Positions 17,072-26,675 of a stretch of DNA of 64,000 bases are shown one piece after another. The stretch's first letter is position 1; every line of letters begins with the position of its first letter. The notes under the pieces were generated by a model that saw nothing but the letters and a program-made list of their open reading frames with translations, had not been told where the DNA came from and searched no databases. This stretch comes from Mucilaginibacter sp. L294 (GTDB lineage Bacteria > Bacteroidota > Bacteroidia > Sphingobacteriales > Sphingobacteriaceae), in NCBI RefSeq assembly GCF_001636615.1, contig NZ_LGEK01000014.1:1-64000 (forward strand), written 5' to 3'. The translations under genes and the position numbers were made by a program.

Positions 17072-20000
17072 CTAAACTGTCTTTAAGTAAATTCCCTCGA
17101 AGCTTAAAATCCCTTCCTGTATGGTTTTGCCAATCGCCTCGGAAAGTTGCTGCCGCATTTCATCCGTCACCCTGGAGAACCCCAGCAATTTGGCGACCAA
17201 TGGAATAGTTTCCTGCTCGGTGATCGCGATAGCATTTCCTACTACCTGACTGACCGCTTCGTAAATTTCCTCAGGTGCAACAAATGTTAATTTACGATAA
17301 GCCGCCGGTAGTTTACTTCGGTCACGTACGATAGCTACCTGCATTTCCGGCGCCCACAAAAATACACCTTTAGTAATCACTTTATTTTCATCTTTTGCCT
17401 GTTCCAAAGCTTGCGTTAATGTATAGCGGATACGGGACCCGACCTTGGCAACTCCTGCTGCATCAGTGATCCGTTTAGCCATCTCATCAAAATGTACCGG
17501 GCTTTCCGTTTGCACAATCTCGGCGATCCAGTCACCCAGTTCTGCAAAGGTGTAGAGTTGGAACTCCTCCCGGATATGTTCGATGTGGATGTCTGCTAAC
17601 CGGTATTCAGGTGTAGCCACGTTTGTATCAGTAACGATCTCCCGGCTTACCTCTAGTTGCCAGGCTTCGTTTTCTTTATCAATGATCTCAGTAACTTGCC
17701 TCGCTTGCTCAACAGCAGCTAATAACCTGGCTAATTCGCGGGAAGGGTTACGGTACCAGTCAGCGCTCCAAACCTGATACAGGTTCCAGCCGAAAAGTTC
17801 CAGAACCTGCGAACGCAGACGATCACGGTCAGTAGCAGAAGCTGCACTATCATATGCTTTACCATCGCAGATAAGCCCGATGATATAACGCCCCGGGTTT
17901 TCCGGATCGACAATGGCCAGGTCTAAATAAAAACCTGGCGAACCAACCTTACTGCGAACAATATGGCCGGCATTAGCGAGTTGTGCCGCAACTTCTTCCT
18001 CAAACGGCCTACCTTCATCCGGGATCGTCGCATCCGGTTGAGCAAATTTGGCATACTGCGCAAAATACAGAAAGCTCTTTAATGCACGGATGCCAAAACG
18101 GGCCGATTCGCTGACCTTGATATCGTCCGAAGTGATATTGGTAAAGACCTCGCATCGCATTTTGGCGCGGGTGATGAGGACATTCAAACGGCGCTCCCCC
18201 CCTTCGTTGTTTAGCGGGCCAAAGTTCATGGGTACCTTACCTTCTTCTGTCCGGCCGTAACCGATGCTGATCATGATCACATCACGCTCATCACCCTGTA
18301 CATTCTCCAGGTTCTTAATAAAGAACGGCTCTTCCGGCTTACCGTTAAAAAAGCTTTCTGTAGCCGGACTGGCCTTACGCTCCGTTTCCAGCGCGGCTTG
18401 TATGGCTTGGGCCTGGGCCGTACTAAAAGCTACTACGCCAAGGCTTTGGGCTGGAGATTTGGTGGCATGGTTGATAACCGCCTTAGCTACAGTCTGTGCC
18501 TCTATCGGATTGGTCCTCGTTTTACCCCGGTCATACACCGCATCCGGCAAATGATGAAAGCGTAACCCGAGGTTTTGCCTGGAACCGGGGCTGGGAAAGA
18601 TCACCAGCTTATCTTCATAAAATTCATGATTGGACAAAGTGATGAGAGATTCATGCTGGCTGCGGTAATGCCATTTCAGCATCCGTGTTGGCGCACCCTG
18701 CCCGTCGCACATGCCTAAAATGCTCTGCATATCTGCCGTTACATTTTCTTCTTCGTCAATATCGGTATTCAGCTTATCAAAAAAGCTGGTTGGCGGCAAC
18801 TGGCGGGTATCCCCTACGACCACCAGTTGTTTACCACGGGCAATGGCACCTATGGCATCTACCGGGCGTACCTGGCTCGCCTCATCAAATATCACCAGGT
18901 CAAAATCAATTGCTCCCGGTGGCAGGAAATTAGCTATCGACATCGGGCTCATCATCCATACGGGTTTAATGGCCTGCATGGCTTTGCCGGCTTCCTCCAC
19001 CAGTTTACGGATTGGCATATGCCGGGCCTTTTTATTAAATTCTGTTTTCAGGATATTCACCTGCCCACCCGCATTTCCCTTGGGCAGATCTTCCCAATGT
19101 TTAAGCGCTACCCTTGCGCGGTTGTAATACAGATTTACCTGGTCCAGCTTTTTAAATTTGGCGATGACCTCTTCGTGGCTTGCCCGCTCAAACCTGGAAA
19201 TTTCGGGGCTTCTTCTGAAAGCCTCCCCAATCAGATATTCATACCATGTTTTTTGCAGGCTGATCTTTAGCAGGTCTTTGGCATCCTCCCAACTTTGTGC
19301 GGCCTGTGTTAAGAATGCCATCCCTTCTTTTTCCGCCTGGGCAGACAACTGGTTCCAGTCTATGGCTAATTGCAATTCTGCAAAATGTTCGATCCAGTGT
19401 TTCCAGGTATTTCCCTGTTCCGCGTAAAGCGTTGGCATATTGTCTATCTCTAAAGCGGTTAGTGCCTGGGTATTCAGATCATTTAACATCTTCACCTCGT
19501 TCTCCACAGCGGACAGGTAATCGGCGGCTACAGAAGGCGCCTCCTGTTTTGATAGATAATTTATTACAACCGGATCTTTGATGTCAGCAAGGTAATTTGC
19601 TGCTGACTGCAATGACCGCCAATCAGACCGTTGTTTTAACCAGCGGCTACCAAATAAATTATTTGCAAAGGTATCGTACTGCTGCAGGGAGCTTTCTAAT
19701 CGCCGTGCCTCTGAGATCGCATCTACCAGTTTCAATTTTTCACCGGCATCGTCAGGCAAGGTTACCTTGAGCAAGGCTGCTAACTGTTGCTTGCTTTTAC
19801 GGTAACCTCCATTTAGATTACGGTACCATTTATCCCCATAGGTAACGATATTGCGCCTGATCTCCAGGATATCCTGTGACCATGCTTCTGCAACGAACAT
19901 GTCTTTATAATTCCGGTATAAGCTTTCCAGTTCTTCTCCGGCAGCTATAAGTTCTTTAATATCTTCGGCTTTGGTTTGCCAGGTAGGGTCTTCTACTTTT

Positions 20001-21634
20001 AAGGTGCTCAAGTTCGGCGCTTTGGCTGCCTCACTTAATAACAATTCCAAAGCCGGTAATTCTGATGCATTTGCAGGAATAAAAAAACCTGTTTTTTCGT
20101 GAACGCTTTTCAGCAAGATCTGCCATTCGGAAACAGCACGAAAGGCAGCTTCCATCCGCTGCAAAATTGTGCCTTTGTCGTGCGGTAACACCAGCATTAG
20201 TTTACTACCGTAGAAAACCAAGCCGGCAGGCATACCAATATCTTTTACCCTCGCCTGGATGCGGTTGGCCCAGTCTTCTGCAAACCTGACCTTCTCCGAG
20301 GTCCAGTTAGCAATATTTTCAATAGGCAAGTTGATAAGGTTCCTGTTTTTCGCCTTTCCGTTGATCTGCAGCAAAAAACCGATCACTTGCTGTGCGGTCA
20401 AGCCGCTTCCCGCAAGCTGGTGATTAATTGCCCGGCAATAATCATTCAATTCAACCCGGTAGATTTCCAGCATCTGGATCTCCAGTTCCAGTTTGGCCGT
20501 TTGGGGTTTGCCCAGTTCCATCACCCGTCTGATCTCCTGCAGCACATCGCGTTTATTGGTTTTATGGCTGTGCAGTTCCAGGCAGGCCATGCCCAGGTCA
20601 ATGTTATCTAAGCGGCGTTTTACCACATCCAAGGCTGCCATTTTCTCGGCAACAAACAAAACTTTTTTGCCCTGTCCTACCGCATTGGCTATAATATTGG
20701 TGATTGTCTGTGATTTGCCCGTCCCCGGCGGGCCTTGGATCACCAGGTTGCCACCATTCTGTACCGCCAACATCGCCATCAGTTGTGAGCTGTCGGCATC
20801 CACCACACGGAACAGATCATTTGCCTTGGTATCAGCATCCAGGTCATGCTCATCCTCCAGCACATCTTCATGAAAACCGCTTTCTAATAAGGCCATTACG
20901 TTTGGATGATTTTCAGGTTTTGCCGCGGCGGGCCATTTTCCGGTATCCAGGTCGTTATAGATCAGGAATTTCCCAAAGGAGAAAAAGCCCAGTTCGACGG
21001 CATCGGTATCAATCGACCAGTTTGCCTGTTTAGCGATATGCGACCGGACATCATTCATGTAATCGTTAAAAACAAATTCCTCCGCTTCCGGCATATCCGG
21101 GATGGTCAGATTAAAGTCGCTCTTCATTTTTGCCTGAAGGGATAAATTAGCGCCGATCTCACTTCCCGTATACCTCAAACGGAACCTTTCCTGTGCACTG
21201 GAACGCTCCAGGCTTACAGGCACCAATACCAATGGCGCAGAACGCAGGGCCTCGGTATCTCCTGCATCATACCAGCTCAGCATCCCCAAGGCAATATAAA
21301 GCAGGTTAACACCTTGTTCCTCAATACTGGTACGCGCGAAATAATAAGTATTCAGTAAACGGCTTTGCAATTTTTGCTCGTCCTCATCGGTCTGCAATTT
21401 CGTATCCTGATATTTACCTTCTCCTTCCGGAAAGCCATCGCCCTCTTTCAGCGCCAGGAAGGTCATCGCTTTTTGCTGCCTGACCAATATATCATAAATA
21501 AATTCCGCTTTCTCGTCAACAATATGTACGCCTTTACCTTTAGTTATTTTGTAATTGAGTAAAGGGTTTCTAAGGCCCAGGTCCAGCAGTTCTTTTCTTG
21601 AAGACTCTAACCGGGACTGTATAGTTTCCTGCAT
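17072..21634 (-). CDS. giant DUF4011/DUF3320 superfamily-1 helicase with C-terminal Vsr-like nuclease domain
   Basis: The 1,520-residue protein has an N-terminal DUF4011-like region (ELLDLGLRNPLLNYK, about residues 15-29) and a Walker A (IQGPPGTGKSQTITN, from residue 299). Helicase motifs II (VIFDEASQVRPVDAIGA, about 914) and III (VVVGDTRQLPPTSFF, about 937) follow, then motif V/VI (RRLNVLITRAKMR). A Vsr/MTES_1575-type nuclease domain lies at about 1215-1305 (FYLDLAIVDP, LICDGKAYDSA, DRDRLRSQVLELFGWNLY). A DUF3320 segment lies near 1365-1430. Proteins of this build recur in defence islands and are thought to degrade or remodel foreign DNA. In the nuclease the position before CDG is Ile-Cys, not Glu-Cys as in many relatives. 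Broken genes flank it on both sides. Confidence 0.9.
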   Translation of the reverse strand: MQETIQSRLESSRKELLDLGLRNPLLNYKITKGKGVHIVDEKAEFIYDILVRQQKAMTFLALKEGDGFPEGEGKYQDTKLQTDEDEQKLQSRLLNTYYFARTSIEEQGVNLLYIALGMLSWYDAGDTEALRSAPLVLVPVSLERSSAQERFRLRYTGSEIGANLSLQAKMKSDFNLTIPDMPEAEEFVFNDYMNDVRSHIAKQANWSIDTDAVELGFFSFGKFLIYNDLDTGKWPAAAKPENHPNVMALLESGFHEDVLEDEHDLDADTKANDLFRVVDADSSQLMAMLAVQNGGNLVIQGPPGTGKSQTITNIIANAVGQGKKVLFVAEKMAALDVVKRRLDNIDLGMACLELHSHKTNKRDVLQEIRRVMELGKPQTAKLELEIQMLEIYRVELNDYCRAINHQLAGSGLTAQQVIGFLLQINGKAKNRNLINLPIENIANWTSEKVRFAEDWANRIQARVKDIGMPAGLVFYGSKLMLVLPHDKGTILQRMEAAFRAVSEWQILLKSVHEKTGFFIPANASELPALELLLSEAAKAPNLSTLKVEDPTWQTKAEDIKELIAAGEELESLYRNYKDMFVAEAWSQDILEIRRNIVTYGDKWYRNLNGGYRKSKQQLAALLKVTLPDDAGEKLKLVDAISEARRLESSLQQYDTFANNLFGSRWLKQRSDWRSLQSAANYLADIKDPVVINYLSKQEAPSVAADYLSAVENEVKMLNDLNTQALTALEIDNMPTLYAEQGNTWKHWIEHFAELQLAIDWNQLSAQAEKEGMAFLTQAAQSWEDAKDLLKISLQKTWYEYLIGEAFRRSPEISRFERASHEEVIAKFKKLDQVNLYYNRARVALKHWEDLPKGNAGGQVNILKTEFNKKARHMPIRKLVEEAGKAMQAIKPVWMMSPMSIANFLPPGAIDFDLVIFDEASQVRPVDAIGAIARGKQLVVVGDTRQLPPTSFFDKLNTDIDEEENVTADMQSILGMCDGQGAPTRMLKWHYRSQHESLITLSNHEFYEDKLVIFPSPGSRQNLGLRFHHLPDAVYDRGKTRTNPIEAQTVAKAVINHATKSPAQSLGVVAFSTAQAQAIQAALETERKASPATESFFNGKPEEPFFIKNLENVQGDERDVIMISIGYGRTEEGKVPMNFGPLNNEGGERRLNVLITRAKMRCEVFTNITSDDIKVSESARFGIRALKSFLYFAQYAKFAQPDATIPDEGRPFEEEVAAQLANAGHIVRSKVGSPGFYLDLAIVDPENPGRYIIGLICDGKAYDSAASATDRDRLRSQVLELFGWNLYQVWSADWYRNPSRELARLLAAVEQARQVTEIIDKENEAWQLEVSREIVTDTNVATPEYRLADIHIEHIREEFQLYTFAELGDWIAEIVQTESPVHFDEMAKRITDAAGVAKVGSRIRYTLTQALEQAKDENKVITKGVFLWAPEMQVAIVRDRSKLPAAYRKLTFVAPEEIYEAVSQVVGNAIAITEQETIPLVAKLLGFSRVTDEMRQQLSEAIGKTIQEGILSFEGIYLKTV

Positions 21635-21744
21635 ATTTCAAAGCTAACAAAAACCCGGCTTATTAGGAGACCGGACATAGGAGAAAGGATCATTTGCACT
21701 TGAATCGAAATAGAACACAATGGTTTTTGATTGTTATTGGTTTT

Positions 21745-21840
21745 ATGAAGGCTACGAACTTGCCGATCGGCGGGCTTAGCGATAAGCAAGCCCTTGTCAC
21801 CATATTTGAAACTGTAAAAGAACTTTGCTGGCGTATCCGC
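21745..21840 (+). pseudogene. relic of the N-terminus of a rhomboid-type gene
   Basis: From the ATG at 21745 the frame reads LPIGGLSDKQALVTIFETVK and then ELCWRIR. This matches FPITGLSKKQFLVIAFETIK and YLGWRIR at the start of the intact rhomboid gene at 43262. Only the first 30 or so residues survive, then the sequence runs straight into an ABC-transporter end. It is probably the remnant of a second gene with the same N-terminal domain. Confidence 0.65.
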
Positions 21841-22079
21841 CTTGGATTCCCTGACCGAAGAAGACATCACGCAAACAATTCGTGAAGTATCTGCGAACCG
21901 GGAACAGATGACCATCCTCATCGTTCACCGCCTTTCTACCAACCTTTATGGACGCAGATACGATTTTCGTATTGGAAAAAGGCAAAATAGTAGAATAGAG
22001 ATCACATGATGAATTACTGGAAGCTAAAGGACTTTACTATGCCATGTGGCGCCAACAGATCGGTGAAGGGCGCTTTTAG
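21841..22079 (+). pseudogene. frameshifted 3' end of an ABC-transporter ATPase gene
   Basis: The frame ALDSLTEEDITQTIREVSAN continues to REQMTILIVHRLST, carrying the D-loop (ALDS) and the H-loop His. A frame shift near 21945 then leads to ADTIFVLEKGKIVE, an in-frame stop, and SHDELLEAKGLYYAMWRQQI up to the stop at 22077-22079. This is the last 75 residues of an exporter-type ATPase, similar to the end of the C39 exporter at 56435. Walker A, the signature motif and the membrane domain are absent. At least two inactivating changes are visible. Confidence 0.8.
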
Positions 22080-22189
22080 GACTAAACAATTTTACCGGAA
22101 GTCCTGTTGACTTCAGTATAAATAAGCTATATCTGGACGAAAAAAATAAAAAGGTGATTTGATATTTGACGCTCGAATTAGATCTATTA

Positions 22190-23260
22190 TTAATCTTCTC
22201 CTAAGGTCATACCTTTTGCCGTAACAAGCTTACCTTTTCCTTCCGGTACGTGATGAATCTTTTTCACATACAATTCATCTACAAGGATTACAGTGATAGC
22301 CAGCAACGGCACAGCCATGATAATACCTAAAGCACCTGATACTGATCCCATGATCAACTGGCTGATCAAAGTTAATGCGGGAGGAAGGTTGATCATTTTT
22401 TTTTGGATCAGCGGATTGACGATATTGGCGGTGATCGTCTGTGATATGATATATATGATAGCCACAATAACCGCTGTATTGGTACCGATGGTTAGTCCAA
22501 GTAGTACGCCCGGAATCATTGCCAGCACAGAACCTAATGTCGGAACGATCTCCAGCAAGCCTGTAAGCAGACCGAGCACCAATGCGGCCGGTATGCCCAC
22601 TATAGACAGTCCGGCACCAATCATAATAGCAACAAGTACCATAGAAGCCATCATACCTTTTAACCATCCTTTGAGAGACAAGCTTATCCGGTCAAGGATG
22701 TGTTGCCCTATTTTCTTCTTTGATGGCGGGACCAGCATCATGACACCATCTTTGTACAAGGACGGGTTGGTCGTAAAAAAAATACCGAGAAACAGAATAA
22801 TATAAACGTCCCCCAACACACCGAAGCTCGTGGAGAAAAAGGATTGCGCGGTCTTCATCATTTTGCCATCGTCATCCTGATCAAGGTTCTCCAGCAACTT
22901 TTTGCCGAGGTCGTTTTGCGAGAGTTTAGCCTTAAAGTTATGTACGGTACCGGGAAGGGACTCGCTCAATTGATTTACCTGTTGCTGAATTTTGGTCCCC
23001 ATAAACCAGAAAAGCACCCCGATGATAACAAAGGTGCTCATTACAGAGATAAGCATGGCCCATTTGCGTTTCAACTTGGTGCGTCGTTCGATCATATCGC
23101 CCAGACCATGAAAATAAGTGGCGATCAACGCTCCGGCCAGGATCATCAGCAAGACGTTGAAGGCAACGCGGGCAATGAGAATAGCGGATACCAGCAGGGC
23201 GACGATGCCTACGGTTTGCCAGACTTTTGTGATATAGGTAGATTCTTCTTTTTTGTTCAT
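22190..23260 (-). CDS. AI-2E/PerM-family transporter
   Basis: The 356-residue inner-membrane protein has about eight hydrophobic helices. Family features are the paired N-terminal helices (VGIVALLVSAILIARVAF, VLLMILAGALIATYFHGL), a central soluble stretch (about 120-160) and the C-terminal signature LEIVPTLGSVLAMIPGVLLG followed by NPLIQKKMINLPPALTL. Members export AI-2 or act as ion/proton antiporters; the substrate here is unknown. It is divergent from the DUF892-catalase pair across a 174-base AT-rich gap. Confidence 0.92.
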   Translation of the reverse strand: MNKKEESTYITKVWQTVGIVALLVSAILIARVAFNVLLMILAGALIATYFHGLGDMIERRTKLKRKWAMLISVMSTFVIIGVLFWFMGTKIQQQVNQLSESLPGTVHNFKAKLSQNDLGKKLLENLDQDDDGKMMKTAQSFFSTSFGVLGDVYIILFLGIFFTTNPSLYKDGVMMLVPPSKKKIGQHILDRISLSLKGWLKGMMASMVLVAIMIGAGLSIVGIPAALVLGLLTGLLEIVPTLGSVLAMIPGVLLGLTIGTNTAVIVAIIYIISQTITANIVNPLIQKKMINLPPALTLISQLIMGSVSGALGIIMAVPLLAITVILVDELYVKKIHHVPEGKGKLVTAKGMTLGED

Positions 23261-23434
23261 CAGATTGGGTTTTATGCAATAAGTAATAAGGGAGCAGATT
23301 GTTTCTCCATAACGCCGGAAAATAACATTGCGAATATTTTTTATTTTTTAACTTTTTTAATTACAAATTAAAACAAGTAATGATTTTACAACTTATAGTA
23401 TTAGACAATTCATCAAACAACCCGTATAAACATT

Positions 23435-23974
23435 ATGGCAAAAAATGAAACCGGCACGGAGCCGAAGTTCGCAACGGCAGTGCCGGCTAAAAGCGAAAAT
23501 GAGCTATTAGAATTATTTAAAGATGGTATCATGGATATTTACTGGGCAGAGAACCACCTGGTGAAGAACTTGCCAAAAATGATAGCTGCCGCAACGTCGG
23601 CAAAATTGAAAACCGCTATTGAAAACCACCTGGAAGAAACAAAAGGACATGTGAGCAGGCTTGAAGAAGTATTTAGTTTATTGCAAGAGAAAGTGATTGC
23701 CAAAAAATGCGACGCGATGGAAGGCCTCACCAAAGAAGGCGAAGGCATTGTAGAAAGCACCAAAGCAGGTACAGATGCGCGCGACGTAGGTATTATTATG
23801 GCATCTCAAAAAGTAGAGCATTACGAAATTGCTACCTATGGTGGCTTGGCTTCATTAGCTACAACCCTAGGCTTAACAGATGTGGCTGCCATTTTAAAAC
23901 AAACACTGGCTGAAGAAAAGAAAGCCGATGAAAAATTAACCGAAGTTACTGCATCGATCACCACCAAACCATAA
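23435..23974 (+). CDS. DUF892 (YciE/YciF) ferritin-like protein
   Basis: The 179-residue four-helix protein has the family pattern LLELFKDGIMDIYWAENHLV near the N-terminus and later ENHLEETKGHVSRLEEVF. EHYEIATYGGLASLA then gives the paired Glu/His positions of a ferritin-like di-iron fold. YciE/YciF homologues are induced by osmotic and oxidative stress. The catalase gene starts 3 bases after its stop, so both are made from one transcript, which supports a role in peroxide or iron stress. Confidence 0.92.
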   Translation: MAKNETGTEPKFATAVPAKSENELLELFKDGIMDIYWAENHLVKNLPKMIAAATSAKLKTAIENHLEETKGHVSRLEEVFSLLQEKVIAKKCDAMEGLTKEGEGIVESTKAGTDARDVGIIMASQKVEHYEIATYGGLASLATTLGLTDVAAILKQTLAEEKKADEKLTEVTASITTKP

Positions 23975-23977
23975 CCC

Positions 23978-26143
23978 ATGGCCACCAATAAAAAAACCGT
24001 AAAACCGGCTACCGAACCAAGTAACGAAAAAAGTGAGCAATTAAGCCCGTTTAGGGATGATGCCACAGGCCAGTTAATGACCACCAACACGGGTACAAAA
24101 ATAAACGACGACCAAAACTCTTTGAAAGCTGGCGACCGCGGCCCATCACTTTTAGAAGATTTCATCCTGCGCGAAAAAATTACCCATTTTGACCACGAGC
24201 GTATTCCCGAAAGGGTTGTGCATGCACGTGGCTCGGGGGCGCATGGGGTATTCAAACTTTACGAAAGCCAGTCTGCAGTAACCAGGGCATTGTTCCTGAA
24301 TGATACGGAAACAGAAACACCCGTATTTGTGCGTTTCTCCACCGTGGCTGGTTCAAAAGGCTCAAGCGATCTGGCAAGGGATGTACGCGGTTTTGCAGTT
24401 CGCTTCTACACGCAGGAAGGCAATTTTGACCTGGTCGGTAACAATATGCCTGTGTTTTTTATTCAGGACGCCATCAAATTTCCTGATCTGATCCACGCAG
24501 TTAAGCCCGAGCCTGATAACGAGATACCGCAGGCGGCATCGGCACATGATACCTTTTGGGATTTTATATCCCTGATGCCAGAGTCGGCCCACATGATCAT
24601 GTGGGCTATGAGTGACAGGGCCCTGCCCCGCAGCCTACGCATGATGGAAGGCTTTGGTGTACATACTTTCCGTTTTGTAAACGCCGCTGGTGTTGCCAGT
24701 TTTGTAAAGTTTCATTGGAAACCTTTATTGGGCGTGCATGCTGTAGCCTGGAGCGAGGCGCAGGCAATATCGGGTAAAGACCCCGATTTTCACCGTCGCG
24801 ATCTTTGGGATGCAATCGACAGCGGCGCTTTCCCCGAATGGGAATTGGGTGTACAGGTGGTGCCGGAAGAAGATGAATTTAAATTTGAGTTCGACCTGCT
24901 GGATGCTACCAAACTTATCCCGGAGGAGTTAGTGCCTGTTCAACGTATTGGTAGAATGACCCTGAACCGCAATCCCGATAATTTCTTTGCCGAAACGGAA
25001 CAAGTTGCCTTTCACCTCGGCCATATTGTACCGGGTATCGATTTTACAAATGACCCATTATTGCAAGGTCGCTTATTCTCCTACACCGATACGCAACTCT
25101 TGCGTTTAGGCGGACCAAACTTTCAGGAGATCCCAATCAATCGCCCTGTCGTGCCGGTTTATAATAACCAGCGTGACGGTCACATGCGCCAGGCTATCAA
25201 CAGTGGTAAAACCAGTTACAGCCCCAACAGCCTTGGCGGCAATTCGCCGGCACAGGCAAAAGCCAGCGAAGGCGGTTTTGTAAGCTATAACGAACGCATT
25301 GATGCCGGTAAGATCCGTGCCCGCAGCAAAAGTTTCCTTGATCATTTTAGCCAGGCCAGGCTTTTCTTTAACAGCCAGTCAGATCCGGAGAAAAACCACA
25401 TTGTTGATGCGTTAAGCTTTGAACTTGGAAAAGTAAAAACTGTAGCCATCCGCGAACGCATGCTGGGTATCCTATCACTTATAGATAAAGGCCTTGCTGC
25501 CGAAGTTGCTTATGCATTAGGCTTGCATGTACCGCAATCGCCCGAAACCCCTGTCAACAAAAGCATCCCTGCTGATGCCGCTGTGGAAGATTATGAATCT
25601 ATCCAGGTAGAAGGCTCGTTAACCAAGTCGGACGCGTTAAGTATGGCTGGTACCATTAAAGATAGTATTAAAACCCGTAAGGTGGCTATACTTGCTGCCG
25701 ATGGCGTTGACGAGAAAGCTTTGTTTGCGGTAAAGGAAGCTATTGAGGCCGAAGGCGGTGCCGTTAACGTAATTGCGCCAAGATTAGGTTTTATTACTTC
25801 GTTTAACGACGAGCAGATCCAAGTTGATGAAAGCTTGTTAACAGCTGCATCTGTATTATTTGACGCGGTGTATGTACCGGGCGGCAGCAACAGCGTCGCT
25901 TCGATAGAAGCCGAGCCGGATGCCATTCATTTCCTTAATGAGGCCTTTAAACATTGTAAAGTTATTGCGGCAGATGCAGGTGCTTTGCAGGTTTTAGAAG
26001 CTACCTATTTCAGTAAAAAGATAGCGGGTGACGAAGGTATTATCCTGAGCGATAATGCAGCTGCCTTAGCTGGCAATTTTATCGCGGCCATCAAACAGCA
26101 CCGCTTTTGGGAAAGAGAAAAGCCGAGGAAAATCCCGGCCTAA
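23978..26143 (+). CDS. katE: large-subunit (HPII-type) catalase with C-terminal GATase1-like domain
   Basis: The 721-residue haem catalase decomposes hydrogen peroxide. The catalytic His82 lies in VHARGSGAHG, the catalytic Asn156 in LVGNNMPVFF, and the proximal haem Tyr369 in RLFSYTDTQLLRLG. Residues from about 565 to 715 form the flavodoxin/GATase1-like domain of large clade-2 catalases (KVAILAADGVDEKALFAVKE). Length is normal for the HPII class. It is co-transcribed with the DUF892 gene, ends at a perfect palindromic terminator, and faces an ankyrin-repeat gene. Confidence 0.95.
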   Translation: MATNKKTVKPATEPSNEKSEQLSPFRDDATGQLMTTNTGTKINDDQNSLKAGDRGPSLLEDFILREKITHFDHERIPERVVHARGSGAHGVFKLYESQSAVTRALFLNDTETETPVFVRFSTVAGSKGSSDLARDVRGFAVRFYTQEGNFDLVGNNMPVFFIQDAIKFPDLIHAVKPEPDNEIPQAASAHDTFWDFISLMPESAHMIMWAMSDRALPRSLRMMEGFGVHTFRFVNAAGVASFVKFHWKPLLGVHAVAWSEAQAISGKDPDFHRRDLWDAIDSGAFPEWELGVQVVPEEDEFKFEFDLLDATKLIPEELVPVQRIGRMTLNRNPDNFFAETEQVAFHLGHIVPGIDFTNDPLLQGRLFSYTDTQLLRLGGPNFQEIPINRPVVPVYNNQRDGHMRQAINSGKTSYSPNSLGGNSPAQAKASEGGFVSYNERIDAGKIRARSKSFLDHFSQARLFFNSQSDPEKNHIVDALSFELGKVKTVAIRERMLGILSLIDKGLAAEVAYALGLHVPQSPETPVNKSIPADAAVEDYESIQVEGSLTKSDALSMAGTIKDSIKTRKVAILAADGVDEKALFAVKEAIEAEGGAVNVIAPRLGFITSFNDEQIQVDESLLTAASVLFDAVYVPGGSNSVASIEAEPDAIHFLNEAFKHCKVIAADAGALQVLEATYFSKKIAGDEGIILSDNAAALAGNFIAAIKQHRFWEREKPRKIPA

Positions 26144-26170
26144 GTTTTTAATTTTTGTTGTGTGTGTTGA

Positions 26171-26196
26171 AAGCGCCCTTTAAAGGGCGCTTTTTT
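26171..26196. terminator. bidirectional terminator between catalase and ankyrin genes
   Basis: AAGCGCCCTTT / AAAGGGCGCTT is a perfect 22-base palindrome followed by a T run on the plus strand and preceded by As. It can end transcription of both convergent genes. Confidence 0.85.
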
Positions 26197-26675
26197 CATT
26201 TCCCTAATACCGTTATCGCCGCCTCGTTACCTTGCTGGGCTGCAATATCGTAAACCGATAAACCTCTTGAATCGAGCAGGGTTTTATCGGCGCCGGCATC
26301 AAGCAATTGCTTCAACATATCGTTACGGCCAAACATAGCGGCAAACATCAAAGCTGTGCCTCCATTGCCGTGCATTTGGTTTAAATCTGCATCTCTTTCT
26401 ACTAGCAATTGGGCTATATCGTTGTAACCTTTAAAACACACGCCCATCAGCGCGGTATTTCCGCCGAAATCAGCCCCATTAATATTGGCGCCATTATCCA
26501 ATAAAAACCGAGCGGCTTCCAGTTGATTATTGTAACAGGCAATTATTAACGGCGTATATCCTTTGAGATCCTTTGCTTCGATACTAACTCCCTGTTTTAA
26601 AAGTTCTTCCATTACAGGGACATTTCCTTTACGGGCGGCATGAATAAATACTTGGTTAAGGTCTACGTTTTCCAT
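26196..26675 (-). CDS. ankyrin-repeat protein
   Basis: The 159-residue protein contains four to five ankyrin repeats, visible as KGYTPLIIACYNNQLEAARF, LLDNGANINGADFGGNTALM, GNGGTALMFAAMFGRNDMLK and LLDAGADKTLLDSRGLSVYD. I start at 26675 (MENVDLN); the frame runs to 26714 but the extra residues look non-coding. There is no signal peptide from this start, so it is cytoplasmic. Ankyrin proteins next to catalases are known in other bacteria (AnkB with KatB in Pseudomonas), where they support catalase activity. A similar partnership here is inference from position only, as the genes are convergent. Confidence 0.9.
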   Translation of the reverse strand: MENVDLNQVFIHAARKGNVPVMEELLKQGVSIEAKDLKGYTPLIIACYNNQLEAARFLLDNGANINGADFGGNTALMGVCFKGYNDIAQLLVERDADLNQMHGNGGTALMFAAMFGRNDMLKQLLDAGADKTLLDSRGLSVYDIAAQQGNEAAITVLGK

